Origin: Micromonospora arborensis
GTDB taxonomy: Bacteria > Actinomycetota > Actinomycetes > Mycobacteriales > Micromonosporaceae
Reading direction: 5' to 3'
DNA length: 64,000 nucleotides
NCBI RefSeq assembly: GCF_003205615.1
Contig: NZ_PYBV01000002.1
Coordinates: 105,971-169,970, forward strand
Below the pieces are notes generated by a model. The model ran no database searches, was not told where the DNA came from, and worked only from the letters and a program-made list of their open reading frames with translations. The position numbers were made by a program, and so were the translations under genes. Positions 54,560-63,992 of this stretch are shown here, one piece after another (position 1 is the first letter of the stretch; each line of letters starts with the position of its first letter).

Positions 54560-54594
54560 CCGGCCCCCTTCCGCAGGACGCGGAAGGGGGCCGG
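54560..54594. terminator. bidirectional terminator between beta-helix gene B and pullulanase gene
   Basis: Perfect 15-bp stem: CCGGCCCCCTTCCGC (54560-54574), loop AGGAC, and complement at 54580-54594. It lies between the two convergent stops (54523 and 54599). Not related to the long AT-rich palindromes. Confidence 0.85.
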
Positions 54595-54598
54595 TTCG

Positions 54599-57500
54599 TC
54601 ACTTCTGGACGAAGACCGCCACGCTGCGCGCCGGCACGGTGAACGTGCCAGCCGCCCGGTCGAACGACGCGGTACGCAGCACCGGGTCGGCCGAGTCGAC
54701 CAGCACCGGGTGTAGTGCCACGTCCGCGCCGCGCAGACCGGTCAACGTCTGCTTCGCCGTCTGCGGGGTGCTGTTGAAGACGACGGTCACCGACTTCCAC
54801 GCCCCACCCAGCCCGCGGGCGTCCAGGGTCATGGTCAGCACGCCCGGCATCTCCTGCGCGCCGGACAGCGGGAACGCCACCCGCTGCTGCACCTGCTCGG
54901 CGGTGGCCAGCCCGAACACCGGCGACGACGCCCGGATGCGCAGCAACTCGGCGTACCGGGCGTCGGTGGTGTTGATCGCCGCGCAGTCCGGCACCAGCGC
55001 CGGGTCCGCCAGCAGGGGCCTCGCGTACGACCACTTGTCCTCGTTGTCCGCCGCGGGCGGCAGGCCGGCGCCGAACCCGTTGCCCTGTGCACAGTCCCAG
55101 CGGATCTGGTTGAACCAGTCACCGGAGTTGAACGAGTTACGGTCCAGCGACTTCGACCGCAGCCGTTCGGTGCCGGCGGTGACGAACCCGGTGCCCTGCC
55201 CCAGCACGACCGTGCCCAGCGCCAGCACCTGCATCCGGGAACGGTCCGCCGCCGTGGTGGCCTGCGGCAGTTTGTACGCCAGCGCGTCGTACAGGATCTC
55301 GTTGTCGTGCGCGTCGGCGTAGGTGACGGCCTCCCCCGGCGCCGCGGTGTAACCGGCCGGGGAGCCGTTGTAGTCCACCTGCGCCCCGGTGACCTGCCGT
55401 CCGCCTGTGTCGGTGAACCGGTACCCGCGCAGGTTGCCGGTCAGACCCACCTTGATCAGGTCGTGGGCGTGCAACAGTCGGGCCTTCTGCTCGGCGGGTG
55501 ACCCGTTGGCCGCGTCACCGTTCGGGTCGGTGTAGAGCCCGGAGGCGAAACCCTGCACCCGCGGGTTCGCGTCGAACGGTCCGCCGCCGCGCACCGCGTC
55601 GCGCAGCCGGTCGTTGAACGTGCCGATGCCGGTGCCCGCCATGTTGGCCTGGGTGGCCTGGACGAACCGGGCGTCGTTGGCGACCTCGCCGAAGTTCCAG
55701 CCCTCGCCGTAGAGCAGGATCGCCTTGCCGTCCACGCCGTCACGGGCGACGGTCAACCGGTCCAGTGCCCTGCGGACGGCCAGGATGTTGGCCTTCGGGT
55801 GGTGACCCATCAGGTCGAACCGGAAACCGTCCACCTTGTACTGTCGCGCCCAGGTGACCAGCGAGTCGACGACGAGTTTGCCCATCATGGCGTGCTCGGG
55901 CGCGGTGTTGGCGCAGCAGGTGGAGTTGGCTACCGTGCCGTCCTCCAACAGCCGGTGGTAGTAGCCGGGCACGATCTGGTCGAGCACGGACTTCGCGTCG
56001 GTGCCGGCCGCCGACGTGTGGTTGTAGACCACGTCCATGACGACCCGCAGGCCCGCGTCGTTCGCCCCGGCGACCATCCGGCGGAACTCGGTGGTCCGCG
56101 CCGCACCGACCGGGTCGACGGCGTAGCCGCCCTCCGGCACGGTGTAGTGCAACGGGTCGTACCCCCAGTTGTAGCCGTCGGTGTCGGCGACCGCCGCCAC
56201 GCACTTCTGCTGCTCCGCGGAGTCCGGCGGGAGTGCCGCCAGGTCGCAGGCCGGCTGGCGCTGGTCGGCCCGTTTCTCCGGGATTGTCGCGAAATCGAAC
56301 GCCGGCAGCAGGTGCAGGTGGGTGACGCCGGCGTCGCCGAGCGCCCTCAGGTGGGTCATGCCGGCGGTCTTCGGGTCGGTGAAGGCGAGGAACGTCCCCC
56401 GCCGCTCGGCCGGCACGGTGTCGTCGGCGATGGAGAAGTCCCGTACCGACAGCTCGGTGATCTGCGCCTTCGCCGGGGGCACCGGCGCCGGTTTGCGTAG
56501 CGTCCGCCAGCCCACCGGGGCCAGCGCCGGGTCGTTCAGGTCGACCAGTTGGCTGTGCGTGGAGTCCGCCGCCAGGGCCACCGAGTACGGGTCGGTCACC
56601 GACGCGGTGACCATCTTCTGCGTCGCCGGCTGCCAGGCCTGCACCTGGTAGCGGTAGTACTTGCCGACCCAGGTGGAGTTGCCGCGCGCCGACCAGACAC
56701 CGGTGCGGTCGTCGCGGCGCATCGGCACCGTCCTGGGCTGGGCGGTGGGCGAGTCGAACAGTTGCAGCGTCACCGTCCGGGCGGTCGGCGCCCACAGCGC
56801 GACGCTCGGCGTCCGACCCGCGAAGGTCGGCCCGAGGGTCGCGTCGGTGGCCCGGGAGTACACGTCGTCGAGCACACCGGGGATCTGCACACCGGTCGCG
56901 GAGAGAAGGGCGCCCGTGGCGTCGCGTTCGGTGACCAGCACCTGCCCCCGCAGCGCCGCCGGGACCTTGGCGAGGTCCGCCCGGTCCAGGGCGAAGCTAC
57001 GGTACGACCACAGGTGCGGGAACCTCGTGCGCTGGGCCTCGGTGAGCCCGTTGCGCTGCGCCCGCAACGGCAATGAGGTGTACGTCCCGGTCAGCTCTCC
57101 GTCGACCACGCTGACCCCGCCGGTGGGCGCGGTGATCAGCGCGTACGTCCTACCGTCGGTCGGCGGAGTCTGCCACGCCACGGTGGACCGGTCGATCCAG
57201 TGCGCCTTCTGCTTGGTGATGTCGGTGTCCCTGCTGGCGCTGGTCGCGGTCGACGGCAGCAAGCGGCCCGGTGTGGCGGCGAGCAGCCACACCTCGCGTC
57301 CCGCGCTGGCGAAGTCGAGCCGCTGGTCGTCGGGCAGGTCCTTGGTGTCGCCCTGGTGGATGATGTAGTTCAGCCCGGTGGCACCGGCTGCCAACGGCAC
57401 CCGGAACACCGCCCCGAACGCGTCGGTCGAGGTCGGCTTCAACGGGCTGGACCACTCGGTCGGGTTGGCCGCACCGTCCCACAGGTGCAGACCCCAGCCG

Positions 57501-60124
57501 TCGTAGTTGCCGTCGGCCCGCCGGTAGTGGATCACGGCGGTGCCCTCCTGGACCGGCGGGTCCGGTTCACCGGTGGCCGCCTGCCGGCTCGGGTAGATCG
57601 CCGGGTCGCCCTGCTTGAGCCAGATCTCCCCGGTGGACGTCACGTCGATGCTGCGGTCCTGCGCGACGTCCTTGGCGCCGTCCGCGTCGACCACCAGGAG
57701 GCTCACCGACTTCGCGCCCGGCTTGAGCTTCACCCACGCGAACCGGCCGTAGGAGTCCTCCCCGGCGAACGGCTGCCCCTTGGGAAACTCGGTGACGTAC
57801 GCCGGGTCGAGATCGCCCCAGGCGTACAACCCCCAGTCGTCGTACCCACCGGCGGGCCGCTGGTAGTGCACCACCGCCCACTCCCGGGAGTCACCCTGCG
57901 GAGGCGTACCCACGACGGCGGTGGACCGGGCCGTCGCGGTGCGACCCCGGCCGTCGCGGACCACCGCCTTGTACTCGACCCGGGTGCCGCCGGCCAGACC
58001 GGTCAGGTCGTGCTGCACGGTGTACGGCGCGTGGTCGGCGCTGCCCAGCAACGTCCACCGGCCACCCGCGACCCGGGCGGCGACGGTGACGGTGGCGAGG
58101 GGGTCACCGGTCACCTGGGCGGTGACCGCGGCCCGGGTGGCGACCGGCGCGTCCGGAGCCGGGCTGGTGATGGTGATGGTCGGCTTGCCGGCCGCCGGTG
58201 CGATGGGGTTGCCGGCCCGGTACACCGCCGCCGACAGCGGCGGCACGGTCAGGGTCAGCTTCCCGTCGGCACCCGCCTTCGCGTCCGAACGGGCCGGGGG
58301 CGCCCCGCCGGCCTGTTCGTCACCCGAGCCGCCGTAGATGCCGGTGAAGGTGGCGCCGGCCGACCAGGTGTCCACGGTGACAGTCTGCGCGGTGTCGGCG
58401 TTGTTCACCGCCACCACGTACTCGGTGCGGTCGGCGGGGGCGATCCGGGAGGCGGCGAAGACACCCGGACCGTCGGCGGCGTACCGGGTGACCTGCACGC
58501 CGTCGCGCAGCGCCGGGTGGGCCTGGCGCAGCCGGCCCAGCTCGGCGATGGTCCGGTACAGCGGGTGGCTGGTGTCGAACTGGTCGCTGGCGTGGGTGCG
58601 GTCGGTGCCGAGCAGGTCGTCGTCGAGGTAGTCGGGAACCTTCGACGCGAACATGTCCTGCCGGGCGTCCTTGTCCCCGCCGGGCCCGGTGAAGCCCTGC
58701 TCGTCACCGGAGTAGATCACCGGCTGGCCACGCGTGAGGAACATCAGTTGGTGCGCGAGCTGGTCGCGGCGCAGGTGACTGGTCGGGTCGGTGCCACCGG
58801 AGGCGACGAACGAACCGATCCGGCCCATGTCGTGATTGCCGAGGAAGGTGGTCAGCCGACCGGCGTCGGTGTCCCGGGCGGAGTAGAGGTCGTCGCGGGC
58901 GTACACGTCGGCGAGCGCCTTCGCCGAGCCGGCACCGGCGGTGTACCCGCGAGCGGCCTCCTGGAAGGCGAAGTCGAGGGTCGCCGGCAGGCCACCCTGC
59001 CGGACGTAGCTGGAGCTGATCTCCGGGTCGGCGCTGTACACCTCGCCGAACATGAAGAAGTCCTTCTTGCCGGCCTTCTCGGCGGCCCGCTCGATGCCCT
59101 GGCTGAACTGCGGCCAGAAGTCCATGTTGACGTGCTTCACGGTGTCCAGCCGGAACCCGTCGACGCCGATCGCGCCAATCCAGTCCCCGTACGCCTTGGT
59201 CAGCCCCTGGACCACCTCGGGGCGCTCGGTCCACAGGTCGTCGAGACCGAAGAAGTCGCCGTACTCGCTGTTCTCGCCGGCAAAGGTGGAGTCACCCCGG
59301 TTGTGGTACATGGTGGCGTCGTTCAGCCAGGCCGGGACCTTGACGGTGGCGTCACCCGCCTCGGCGAACGTCGGCGTGTACGGGAACGACTCGTTGCCGA
59401 CCGGCGGGAACGCGCGGCTGCCGTCGGCGTAGTTGCGGTCCTCGAACGCCCGCCCCTGCGCGTCGGTGTAGGGCGAGGTCGCCTTGTCCACGTACGCGTA
59501 CTTGTCTTCGGCGTACTTGATGACGTCGGCGGTGTGGTTGACGATCACATCGAGGTAGATCTTGATGCCGCGCCGGTGGGCGAGCGTGACCAGCCTCTTC
59601 ATCTCCTCGTTGGTGCCGAAGTGCGGGTCCACCTGGGTGAAGTCGGTGATCCAGTAGCCGTGGTAGCCAGCCGAGATGTCGTTGCCTGCACCCTGCACCG
59701 GCCGATTCTTGAAAACCGGGGCGAGCCAGATGGCCGTGGTGCCCATGCCCTGGATGTAGTCCAGCTTGTCGATGACGCCCTTGAGGTCGCCACCGTGGTA
59801 GAAGCCCTTGTCGGTGGCGTCGAGCCCGGTGCGCAGACGGTCACCGGAGAGGCCGCCCCGGTCGTTGCGCGGGTCACCGTTGGCGAACCGGTCCGGCAGG
59901 ACGAAGTAGAACTGCTCGGCCCGCGCGGAGTTGCCGCCCGCCTTCAGCAGCGCCTCGGCGGTGGGTTCGTCGCGCCACTGGGCGGCGCCGGCAGTGGCCA
60001 GGGGGGCGCCGCCGGACGACCGGGGAGCGGCGGGGTGCGCGGCGACCGGAGTGCCGACGAGCGTGAGCGTGAGCACGGAGACGAAGGTCAGCAGGGCGGT
60101 GCGCGGTATCGGCGGGGGTTTCAT
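54599..60124 (-). CDS. pulA: secreted alpha-amylase/pullulanase fusion (amylopullulanase)
   Basis: 1841 residues. Signal peptide ([16 protein letters not shown], then AHPAAP). An N-terminal GH13 alpha-amylase module (about 55-640) has DVIVNHTAD, the nucleophile in GFRLDTVKH, acid Glu in FGEVYS, and FLGNHD. An Ig-like segment follows, then two CBM41 starch-binding modules ([19 protein letters not shown] and [19 protein letters not shown]). The CBM48 and pullulanase GH13 module has [33 protein letters not shown] and DAHDNE. It should hydrolyse both alpha-1,4 and alpha-1,6 bonds of starch or pullulan. AGAGGAAGG precedes ATG 60124. Confidence 0.94.
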   Translation of the reverse strand: MKPPPIPRTALLTFVSVLTLTLVGTPVAAHPAAPRSSGGAPLATAGAAQWRDEPTAEALLKAGGNSARAEQFYFVLPDRFANGDPRNDRGGLSGDRLRTGLDATDKGFYHGGDLKGVIDKLDYIQGMGTTAIWLAPVFKNRPVQGAGNDISAGYHGYWITDFTQVDPHFGTNEEMKRLVTLAHRRGIKIYLDVIVNHTADVIKYAEDKYAYVDKATSPYTDAQGRAFEDRNYADGSRAFPPVGNESFPYTPTFAEAGDATVKVPAWLNDATMYHNRGDSTFAGENSEYGDFFGLDDLWTERPEVVQGLTKAYGDWIGAIGVDGFRLDTVKHVNMDFWPQFSQGIERAAEKAGKKDFFMFGEVYSADPEISSSYVRQGGLPATLDFAFQEAARGYTAGAGSAKALADVYARDDLYSARDTDAGRLTTFLGNHDMGRIGSFVASGGTDPTSHLRRDQLAHQLMFLTRGQPVIYSGDEQGFTGPGGDKDARQDMFASKVPDYLDDDLLGTDRTHASDQFDTSHPLYRTIAELGRLRQAHPALRDGVQVTRYAADGPGVFAASRIAPADRTEYVVAVNNADTAQTVTVDTWSAGATFTGIYGGSGDEQAGGAPPARSDAKAGADGKLTLTVPPLSAAVYRAGNPIAPAAGKPTITITSPAPDAPVATRAAVTAQVTGDPLATVTVAARVAGGRWTLLGSADHAPYTVQHDLTGLAGGTRVEYKAVVRDGRGRTATARSTAVVGTPPQGDSREWAVVHYQRPAGGYDDWGLYAWGDLDPAYVTEFPKGQPFAGEDSYGRFAWVKLKPGAKSVSLLVVDADGAKDVAQDRSIDVTSTGEIWLKQGDPAIYPSRQAATGEPDPPVQEGTAVIHYRRADGNYDGWGLHLWDGAANPTEWSSPLKPTSTDAFGAVFRVPLAAGATGLNYIIHQGDTKDLPDDQRLDFASAGREVWLLAATPGRLLPSTATSASRDTDITKQKAHWIDRSTVAWQTPPTDGRTYALITAPTGGVSVVDGELTGTYTSLPLRAQRNGLTEAQRTRFPHLWSYRSFALDRADLAKVPAALRGQVLVTERDATGALLSATGVQIPGVLDDVYSRATDATLGPTFAGRTPSVALWAPTARTVTLQLFDSPTAQPRTVPMRRDDRTGVWSARGNSTWVGKYYRYQVQAWQPATQKMVTASVTDPYSVALAADSTHSQLVDLNDPALAPVGWRTLRKPAPVPPAKAQITELSVRDFSIADDTVPAERRGTFLAFTDPKTAGMTHLRALGDAGVTHLHLLPAFDFATIPEKRADQRQPACDLAALPPDSAEQQKCVAAVADTDGYNWGYDPLHYTVPEGGYAVDPVGAARTTEFRRMVAGANDAGLRVVMDVVYNHTSAAGTDAKSVLDQIVPGYYHRLLEDGTVANSTCCANTAPEHAMMGKLVVDSLVTWARQYKVDGFRFDLMGHHPKANILAVRRALDRLTVARDGVDGKAILLYGEGWNFGEVANDARFVQATQANMAGTGIGTFNDRLRDAVRGGGPFDANPRVQGFASGLYTDPNGDAANGSPAEQKARLLHAHDLIKVGLTGNLRGYRFTDTGGRQVTGAQVDYNGSPAGYTAAPGEAVTYADAHDNEILYDALAYKLPQATTAADRSRMQVLALGTVVLGQGTGFVTAGTERLRSKSLDRNSFNSGDWFNQIRWDCAQGNGFGAGLPPAADNEDKWSYARPLLADPALVPDCAAINTTDARYAELLRIRASSPVFGLATAEQVQQRVAFPLSGAQEMPGVLTMTLDARGLGGAWKSVTVVFNSTPQTAKQTLTGLRGADVALHPVLVDSADPVLRTASFDRAAGTFTVPARSVAVFVQK

Positions 60125-60170
60125 CGACGCCTTCCTCTGGTCGCTGATTGGCCGCACGCTAACCCTTGCC

Positions 60171-60226
60171 GAAAAATTCTGCAATAGTTTGCAAACACGG
60201 TCGCAACAAGGCAGCAACCTTGCAGG
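60171..60226 (-). promoter_or_regulatory. TTGCAA-rich operator region upstream of pullulanase gene
   Basis: On the minus strand, CTGCAAGGTTGCTG (near 60226-60213) and TTTGCAAACTATTGCAG (60194-60178) provide several TGCAA/TTGCA half-sites 50-100 nt before the ATG. Actinobacterial MalR-type LacI repressors bind repeated CTTGCA motifs upstream of maltose and starch genes, so maltose-responsive control is inferred. Confidence 0.45.
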
Positions 60227-60245
60227 AGTGCTGTGTTCGTCGAGG

Positions 60246-60935
60246 TCAGAACCCGCTGCAGCGCACCCCGTCGACCGTGCACACCCACGGCGTACTGGAC
60301 GTCCGCTCCAGGTGGAACCGCAACGACACCGAACCACCAGGCCGCACGTCCACCCCACTGACGTACGTGAAGCCGCTGCCGTTCTGTCGAACCGTCCCCT
60401 GTGGCACGCCCTCCACCCAGGTGGTCACCAACCGCCCACCGGAGAACTCCAACACGACCGTCCAACCACGGCTCTCGGCAGACGCGTTGACGATCGACAC
60501 CTCGCCGATGAAACCCCCGTCGAAGCTCTGCACCACCCGGTACCGCCCACTCACCGCCGGCCGCCCCTGCGGAACCCGGCTCGGCGACCGCGTCACCGTC
60601 GGACCGACAGACGAGCTCCCCGACGGTGACCGCGACCCGGCCACGGCGCTCGGCGGCAGCCCACTCGCGCGCCCCGACAAGCCCGGCAGCACCGGAGCCG
60701 GCGACGACGCCGACACCGACGTGGGCGCGCTCGGCGCGGCGACCGCCGACGGCAGCGGCAACGCCGGCGGCACCGGCGCTCCGTCCGGCGCAGGACTACG
60801 CCCCCGGTACGCGCCCAGGGCTACGAAGAGCAGGACCACCATCACGACGACACCAGCGCCCACCACGATCCAGGGCGACGAGACGATCGCAACCGGACCG
60901 CGCGGCAGTCGCGGGACACGACGCATGCCGAACAT
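60246..60935 (-). CDS. membrane-anchored CBM2-like protein, copy 1
   Basis: 229 residues. One N-terminal helix (SPWIVVGAGVVVMVVLLFVALGAY, about 20-43), a Pro/Ser/Ala-rich extracellular linker (about 45-128), and a C-terminal domain (130-229) with RYRVVQSFDGGFIGEVSIVNASAESRGWTV that clearly resembles the CBM2 of the LPMO in this window. It lacks the usual N-terminal Cys; instead a Cys pair lies at the end (WVCTVDGVRCSGF). Tandem with a second copy 67 bp upstream. Carbohydrate binding is an inference. Confidence 0.75.
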   Translation of the reverse strand: MFGMRRVPRLPRGPVAIVSSPWIVVGAGVVVMVVLLFVALGAYRGRSPAPDGAPVPPALPLPSAVAAPSAPTSVSASSPAPVLPGLSGRASGLPPSAVAGSRSPSGSSSVGPTVTRSPSRVPQGRPAVSGRYRVVQSFDGGFIGEVSIVNASAESRGWTVVLEFSGGRLVTTWVEGVPQGTVRQNGSGFTYVSGVDVRPGGSVSLRFHLERTSSTPWVCTVDGVRCSGF

Positions 60936-61002
60936 GAACCTCCCTCAGCGGACCGTCCGGGCAGCCTAACGACCGACGGCCGGGGCCGGAAGCGCCGACA
61001 GC

Positions 61003-61683
61003 TCAGCCCAGCCGGCAGTCGACCCCGTTGATCGTGCACCGGAGCGGCCGCTCCGCCGACTCACCCCAGCCGAGGCGCAGCCGCAGCGTCCGAGAGCCAC
61101 CCGGGTCCAGCGAACGGGTACCGCGCACCACGAACTCGCCGTTCCCGCGCCCCCACACCGAGATTCCCGAGTCGTCAGTGACCCGCAGAGCCCGCAGGTC
61201 GTCGTCGAACGCCAACTCCACCAGCCAGTCCACCGACCGACCCGACCCGTTCTCGACGGACAGCACCGCCGCGTCGCCGTCCCATCCGTTCGTACCGACC
61301 TGGTACCGGGCCTTGACCGTCTCAGCCGTCGGCACCGTCGGCACCGCCGAGGCGCTCGTCCGCCCCGGAGTCGGCGAACTGCTCACGGTGGCACGCGGCG
61401 ACGGCGTCCGACTGCTGCGCGACGGCCGCGGCGACACCGAACGCCGCTCCACGGCGGCCGGAGTCGGCCCACCGGTCGCCGACGCGGCGGCCGGCACGGT
61501 CGGCAGGAACACCGGAGGTCCCGCCTGCGGCGCGGCGTCCCGCTCCCGGCCCCGGAACGACAGCAACGCGATCACCAGGAGCACCACCAGCGCACCCACA
61601 CCAAGCAGCACCACGACCCACGGCGCCGATGCCAACACCCGAGCCGCCCGCGACCCTGCCGCACCGTCCGGCCGCACCGCCAT
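61003..61683 (-). CDS. membrane-anchored CBM2-like protein, copy 2
   Basis: 226 residues with the same plan as the neighbouring copy: one N-terminal helix (APWVVVLLGVGALVVLLVIALLSF), a Ser/Pro/Thr/Arg-rich linker (about 55-125), and a C-terminal CBM2-like domain with KARYQVGTNGWDGDAAVLSVENGSGRSVDWLVEL, the GSRTLRLRLGW strand, and a terminal Cys pair (LRCTINGVDCRLG). ATG 61683 has GAGGGGGGACCTG upstream. The domains of the two copies share the layout but are well diverged, so the duplication is old. Confidence 0.72.
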   Translation of the reverse strand: MAVRPDGAAGSRAARVLASAPWVVVLLGVGALVVLLVIALLSFRGRERDAAPQAGPPVFLPTVPAAASATGGPTPAAVERRSVSPRPSRSSRTPSPRATVSSSPTPGRTSASAVPTVPTAETVKARYQVGTNGWDGDAAVLSVENGSGRSVDWLVELAFDDDLRALRVTDDSGISVWGRGNGEFVVRGTRSLDPGGSRTLRLRLGWGESAERPLRCTINGVDCRLG

Positions 61684-61824
61684 CAGGTCCCCCCTCGTCC
61701 CCACCGACGCGACAGCGTAGCCAGCACCGCGCCGACCGGAAACCGGGCGGGTACGGATCGGGCCAACCGGCCGACACACCCCGGAAAACAGCTCGACCCC
61801 GCGGACGACCCGGTCGGTCGAACC

Positions 61825-62628
61825 TCAGCGCTGCGGCACCCGCACCTCGATCTCCGAACCCAGCCGGGCGTCGGCGGCCAGACCGAGGTCGTCCCCGCTC
61901 CAGAACCGCCCCGGGTCGTACCAGTTCGGACGCCGGCCCGCCGGCAGCAACCCCATCGCCTCATAGGTCACCGCCACCACCTCGGCGCAGTACGCCGTCT
62001 CCAGCGCCCGGTCCCGCTCCCCCGCTGGCCCGGGCGGGCCAGCAGGGGTGGCCGGGGTGGCGGGGATGGCCGGGCCGGCGGGGATGGCCGTGCCAGCAGG
62101 GGTGGCCGGGGTGGCAGGGGTGGCCGGGCCGGCGGGGGTAGCCGGGGTTGGCCGAGGTGCCGGCCGACCGGGACGTGGCAGCGCCGGCCGATTGAGGCGT
62201 GGCAGTGCCGGCACCCGACCACGCACCCAGCGCCACGCCAACTGGGCCGTCGAGGGGAACGGCGTGCCGTCCAACCGCGCGATCGTGCGCAGCACCGCCC
62301 GTTCCATCTCCGCGTCGGCCGGCGGATCGAGCTGCCGCAGCCAGGCCCGCTGACCGTACCGGTTGGCCCAGACGCAGACCGCGTCCCGCAGGTCGTGTAA
62401 CTGGACACCGCGCTGGTGGGTGCCCGACCACAGATCCGGCAACGACCTGCCCAACTCCGCGTGCCACATCAACGGCGGCATGTCGTCCAGCACCACCGCC
62501 ATCCCGACATGGTTGACCGGGCTGTTGGTGGTGAACTGGATCGCCCGGTCCGGCACGCTGCGACCCCGGAACACCCACACGTCGCCGGTGCGGGTCAACT
62601 CGACGGCCTCATCCAGGCTGATGCTCAT
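61825..62628 (-). CDS. permuted papain-fold (YiiX/NlpC-P60-like) protein with Pro/Ala/Thr insert
   Basis: 267 residues, no signal peptide. NHVGMAVVLDD near residue 39 gives a catalytic-type His and YCAEVVAVTYEAMGLL near residue 212 a Cys, the His-before-Cys order of circularly permuted papain-like amidases. GDVWVFRGRS near residue 15 also fits. A low-complexity insert of about 50 residues (TPATPAGPATPATPATPAG type, about 158-200) lies between the two. TAGGCT 8 nt before ATG 62628 suggests leaderless transcription, divergent from the small gene at 62648. Hydrolase activity is inferred. Confidence 0.65.
   Translation of the reverse strand: MSISLDEAVELTRTGDVWVFRGRSVPDRAIQFTTNSPVNHVGMAVVLDDMPPLMWHAELGRSLPDLWSGTHQRGVQLHDLRDAVCVWANRYGQRAWLRQLDPPADAEMERAVLRTIARLDGTPFPSTAQLAWRWVRGRVPALPRLNRPALPRPGRPAPRPTPATPAGPATPATPATPAGTAIPAGPAIPATPATPAGPPGPAGERDRALETAYCAEVVAVTYEAMGLLPAGRRPNWYDPGRFWSGDDLGLAADARLGSEIEVRVPQR
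62030..62155. repeat. GGGGTGGCCGG minisatellite within the papain-fold gene
   Basis: About 125 bp of repeated GGGGTGGCCGGG, GCGGGGATGGCCG and AGCAGGGGTGGCC units (9-15 bp period) encoding the Pro/Ala/Thr insert on the minus strand. The frame is kept. Confidence 0.75.
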
Positions 62629-62635
62629 GAGGGTC

Positions 62636-62642
62636 TAGCCTA
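62636..62642. promoter_or_regulatory. overlapping divergent -10 boxes
   Basis: TAGCCT (62636-62641, plus) is 6 nt before ATG 62648, and TAGGCT (62642-62637, minus) is 8 nt before ATG 62628. The two boxes overlap by 5 bp on opposite strands in a 19-bp gap between the starts. Confidence 0.55.
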
Positions 62643-62647
62643 GGCCG

Positions 62648-62836
62648 ATGCGGCAACGAATGCGGTGGTGGAAGGTCCTCGGGCTGGCCGGCCTCGCCGG
62701 CGTCGCGGCCTCCGGCGTGGTCATCGCGCGGGCCGAACGGCGTCGGCGCGCGTACACCCCGGAGGAGATCCGGCAGCGGCTACTGGAACGGCACGCCCAG
62801 GCCGGCGACACCGCGAAGCCCGCCGACCAAGCCTGA
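62648..62836 (+). CDS. small membrane protein, 62 aa
   Basis: One N-terminal helix (WWKVLGLAGLAGVAASGVVIA) after a basic MRQRMR start, followed by a basic, helical tail ERRRRAYTPEEIRQRLLERHAQAG. Similar short helix-plus-RRRR proteins are common in actinobacteria with no known role. The -10 box 6 nt upstream and good codon use support it. Divergent from the papain-fold gene. Confidence 0.7.
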   Translation: MRQRMRWWKVLGLAGLAGVAASGVVIARAERRRRAYTPEEIRQRLLERHAQAGDTAKPADQA

Positions 62837-62839
62837 CCA

Positions 62840-62998
62840 CCCGCCCGACACTCCCTCGTGGACGATCAACGGTCGCCGTCCCCTGACGGCCAACCACCCC
62901 GACGCTTTCTCGTGGGGTCGACGGCGGCAACCCCTGACCGCCGATCGCCCCGACACTCTGTCGTGGACGGTCCATGATCGCCGCCCTGACCGCCGACC
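62840..62998. repeat. three degenerate ~52-bp tandem units
   Basis: Units start near 62843, 62897 and 62948, each with CCCGACRCT, CTCGTGG or GTCGTGG, a GACGG core and a CCTGACSGCC end. No ORF of convincing composition. Confidence 0.55.
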
Positions 62999-63097
62999 GC
63001 CTCAATGCTCCCCGCCGGTGCTGCGTTCGTCTCGCATGACCACCCGCCCCGCCCCGACGCTCCCCCGCCCGCCCGCCGGTGCTGGTTCGCCTCGCAT

Positions 63098-63169
63098 GAT
63101 CGTGCTCGATCCTGGTTGTAGTGGCCTCGTTCGTGGTTGAGGGCACTGTTTCATGGTTCGAGCACGATC
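63098..63169. repeat. 15-bp inverted repeat
   Basis: GATCGTGCTCGATCC at 63098-63112 and GGTTCGAGCACGATC at 63155-63169 pair with one mismatch over a 42-nt spacer. GATC is again at the outer end, as in the longer palindromes. A 62-codon plus-strand frame from 63121 crosses it but is not accepted as a gene. Confidence 0.6.
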
Positions 63170-63367
63170 TTGGCCTAGTGAGCGGTGCCGCAGTGTCGGT
63201 GTTCAGGCCCGGGGTGGCTTTCGAGGCGGTGTGCGGGTGCCGACCCGAAGCGAGCCTGGTTGCCAGCGCGACGGTTTTGGGCACGTTTGTCTGGTTCGCC
63301 GTGCTCTAGGCGGGCCGGCCAGCTCCGCAGCATCCAACCTGCGCTCGCGTAATGGGCATGATCGGCA

Positions 63368-63443
63368 TGATCGACTCCATGTCGCCGATGTGGCGGTATC
63401 TCGCCCGCCGGATACCGCCATGTCGCCGACATGGAGTGGATCA
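63368..63443. repeat. long palindrome, type III
   Basis: 32-nt arms at 63368-63399 and 63412-63443 with 28 matches and a 12-nt loop. Cores are GACTCCATGTCGCCGA and GTGGCGGTAT. A degraded relative is at 50213-50292. Not between convergent genes as far as this window shows. Confidence 0.8.
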
Positions 63444-63596
63444 CCGCCGGATGCCCACCATGCGGGAGCGCCAGGCCGCCGGTTTGTTCTGTCTGGGCGG
63501 TTTCGTCCAGTGGTCGGGGCCACCCTGGCGGTGGAATCGGGGGCCGGCTCGGGTCGTTACACCTGGCGTGCCGCCGCAGCCCCCGGGCTCAGGCGT

Positions 63597-63992
63597 GTGG
63601 CAGCCCCGGGAACACCCACCGGGCCGCCACGGTTCACATCCCCCGTAGCCGCCAGCTTCCGGGAACACCCGCCGGGTCGCCGCGGTTACATCCCGTAGCC
63701 GCGAGCCGCTGGGAACACCCGTCCGGCCGCCACGGTTACACCCCCCGGCCGCCGAAGTAGCAGGCCAACCCCGGAACACCCGCCAGGCCGGCACGGTTAC
63801 ACCCCCGGCCGCCGAAGTGGCAGGCCAACCCCGGGAACACCCACCGGGCCGCCGCGGTTACACACCCGGCCGGCGAAGCGGCAGGCCACCCCCGGGAACA
63901 CCCACCGGGCCAGCACGGTTACACACCCGGCCGCCGAAGTAGCAGGCCAACCCCCGGGAGTGCGGCGGAATGACCCGCCAGTTACACCCCCC
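63597..63992. repeat. tandem array of ~50-62-bp units at the window end
   Basis: About seven head-to-tail units start near 63605, 63659, 63710, 63770, 63831, 63892 and 63955. The consensus starts CCGGGAACACCCACCGGGCC, then GCCACGGTTACACACCC, then GGCCGCCGAAGTAGCAGGCC. The last few units are the most alike; the first are shorter and lack the GAAGTAGCAGG part. The final unit is diverged after CCGGGA. No supported gene is seen from 62837 to the window end. Confidence 0.8.

Noticed and set aside
57200..60187. 995-residue plus-strand ORF opposite the pullulanase gene
   Set aside because: Val/Gly/Arg/His-rich antisense shadow of a well-supported gene; such long antisense frames are expected in DNA of this GC content.
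60359..60500. Upstream extension of the pullulanase ORF to 60358
   Set aside because: The extension overlaps the CBM2-like gene; the signal peptide and AGAGGAAGG site support ATG 60124.
63121..63309. 62-residue ORF in the repeat region
   Set aside because: It crosses an inverted repeat, has no ribosome binding site or -10 box, and its composition (Val, Ala, Phe) is unlike neighbouring proteins.
63597..63992. CRISPR array
   Set aside because: Units are contiguous and alike throughout, with no unique spacers of constant length and no cas genes.
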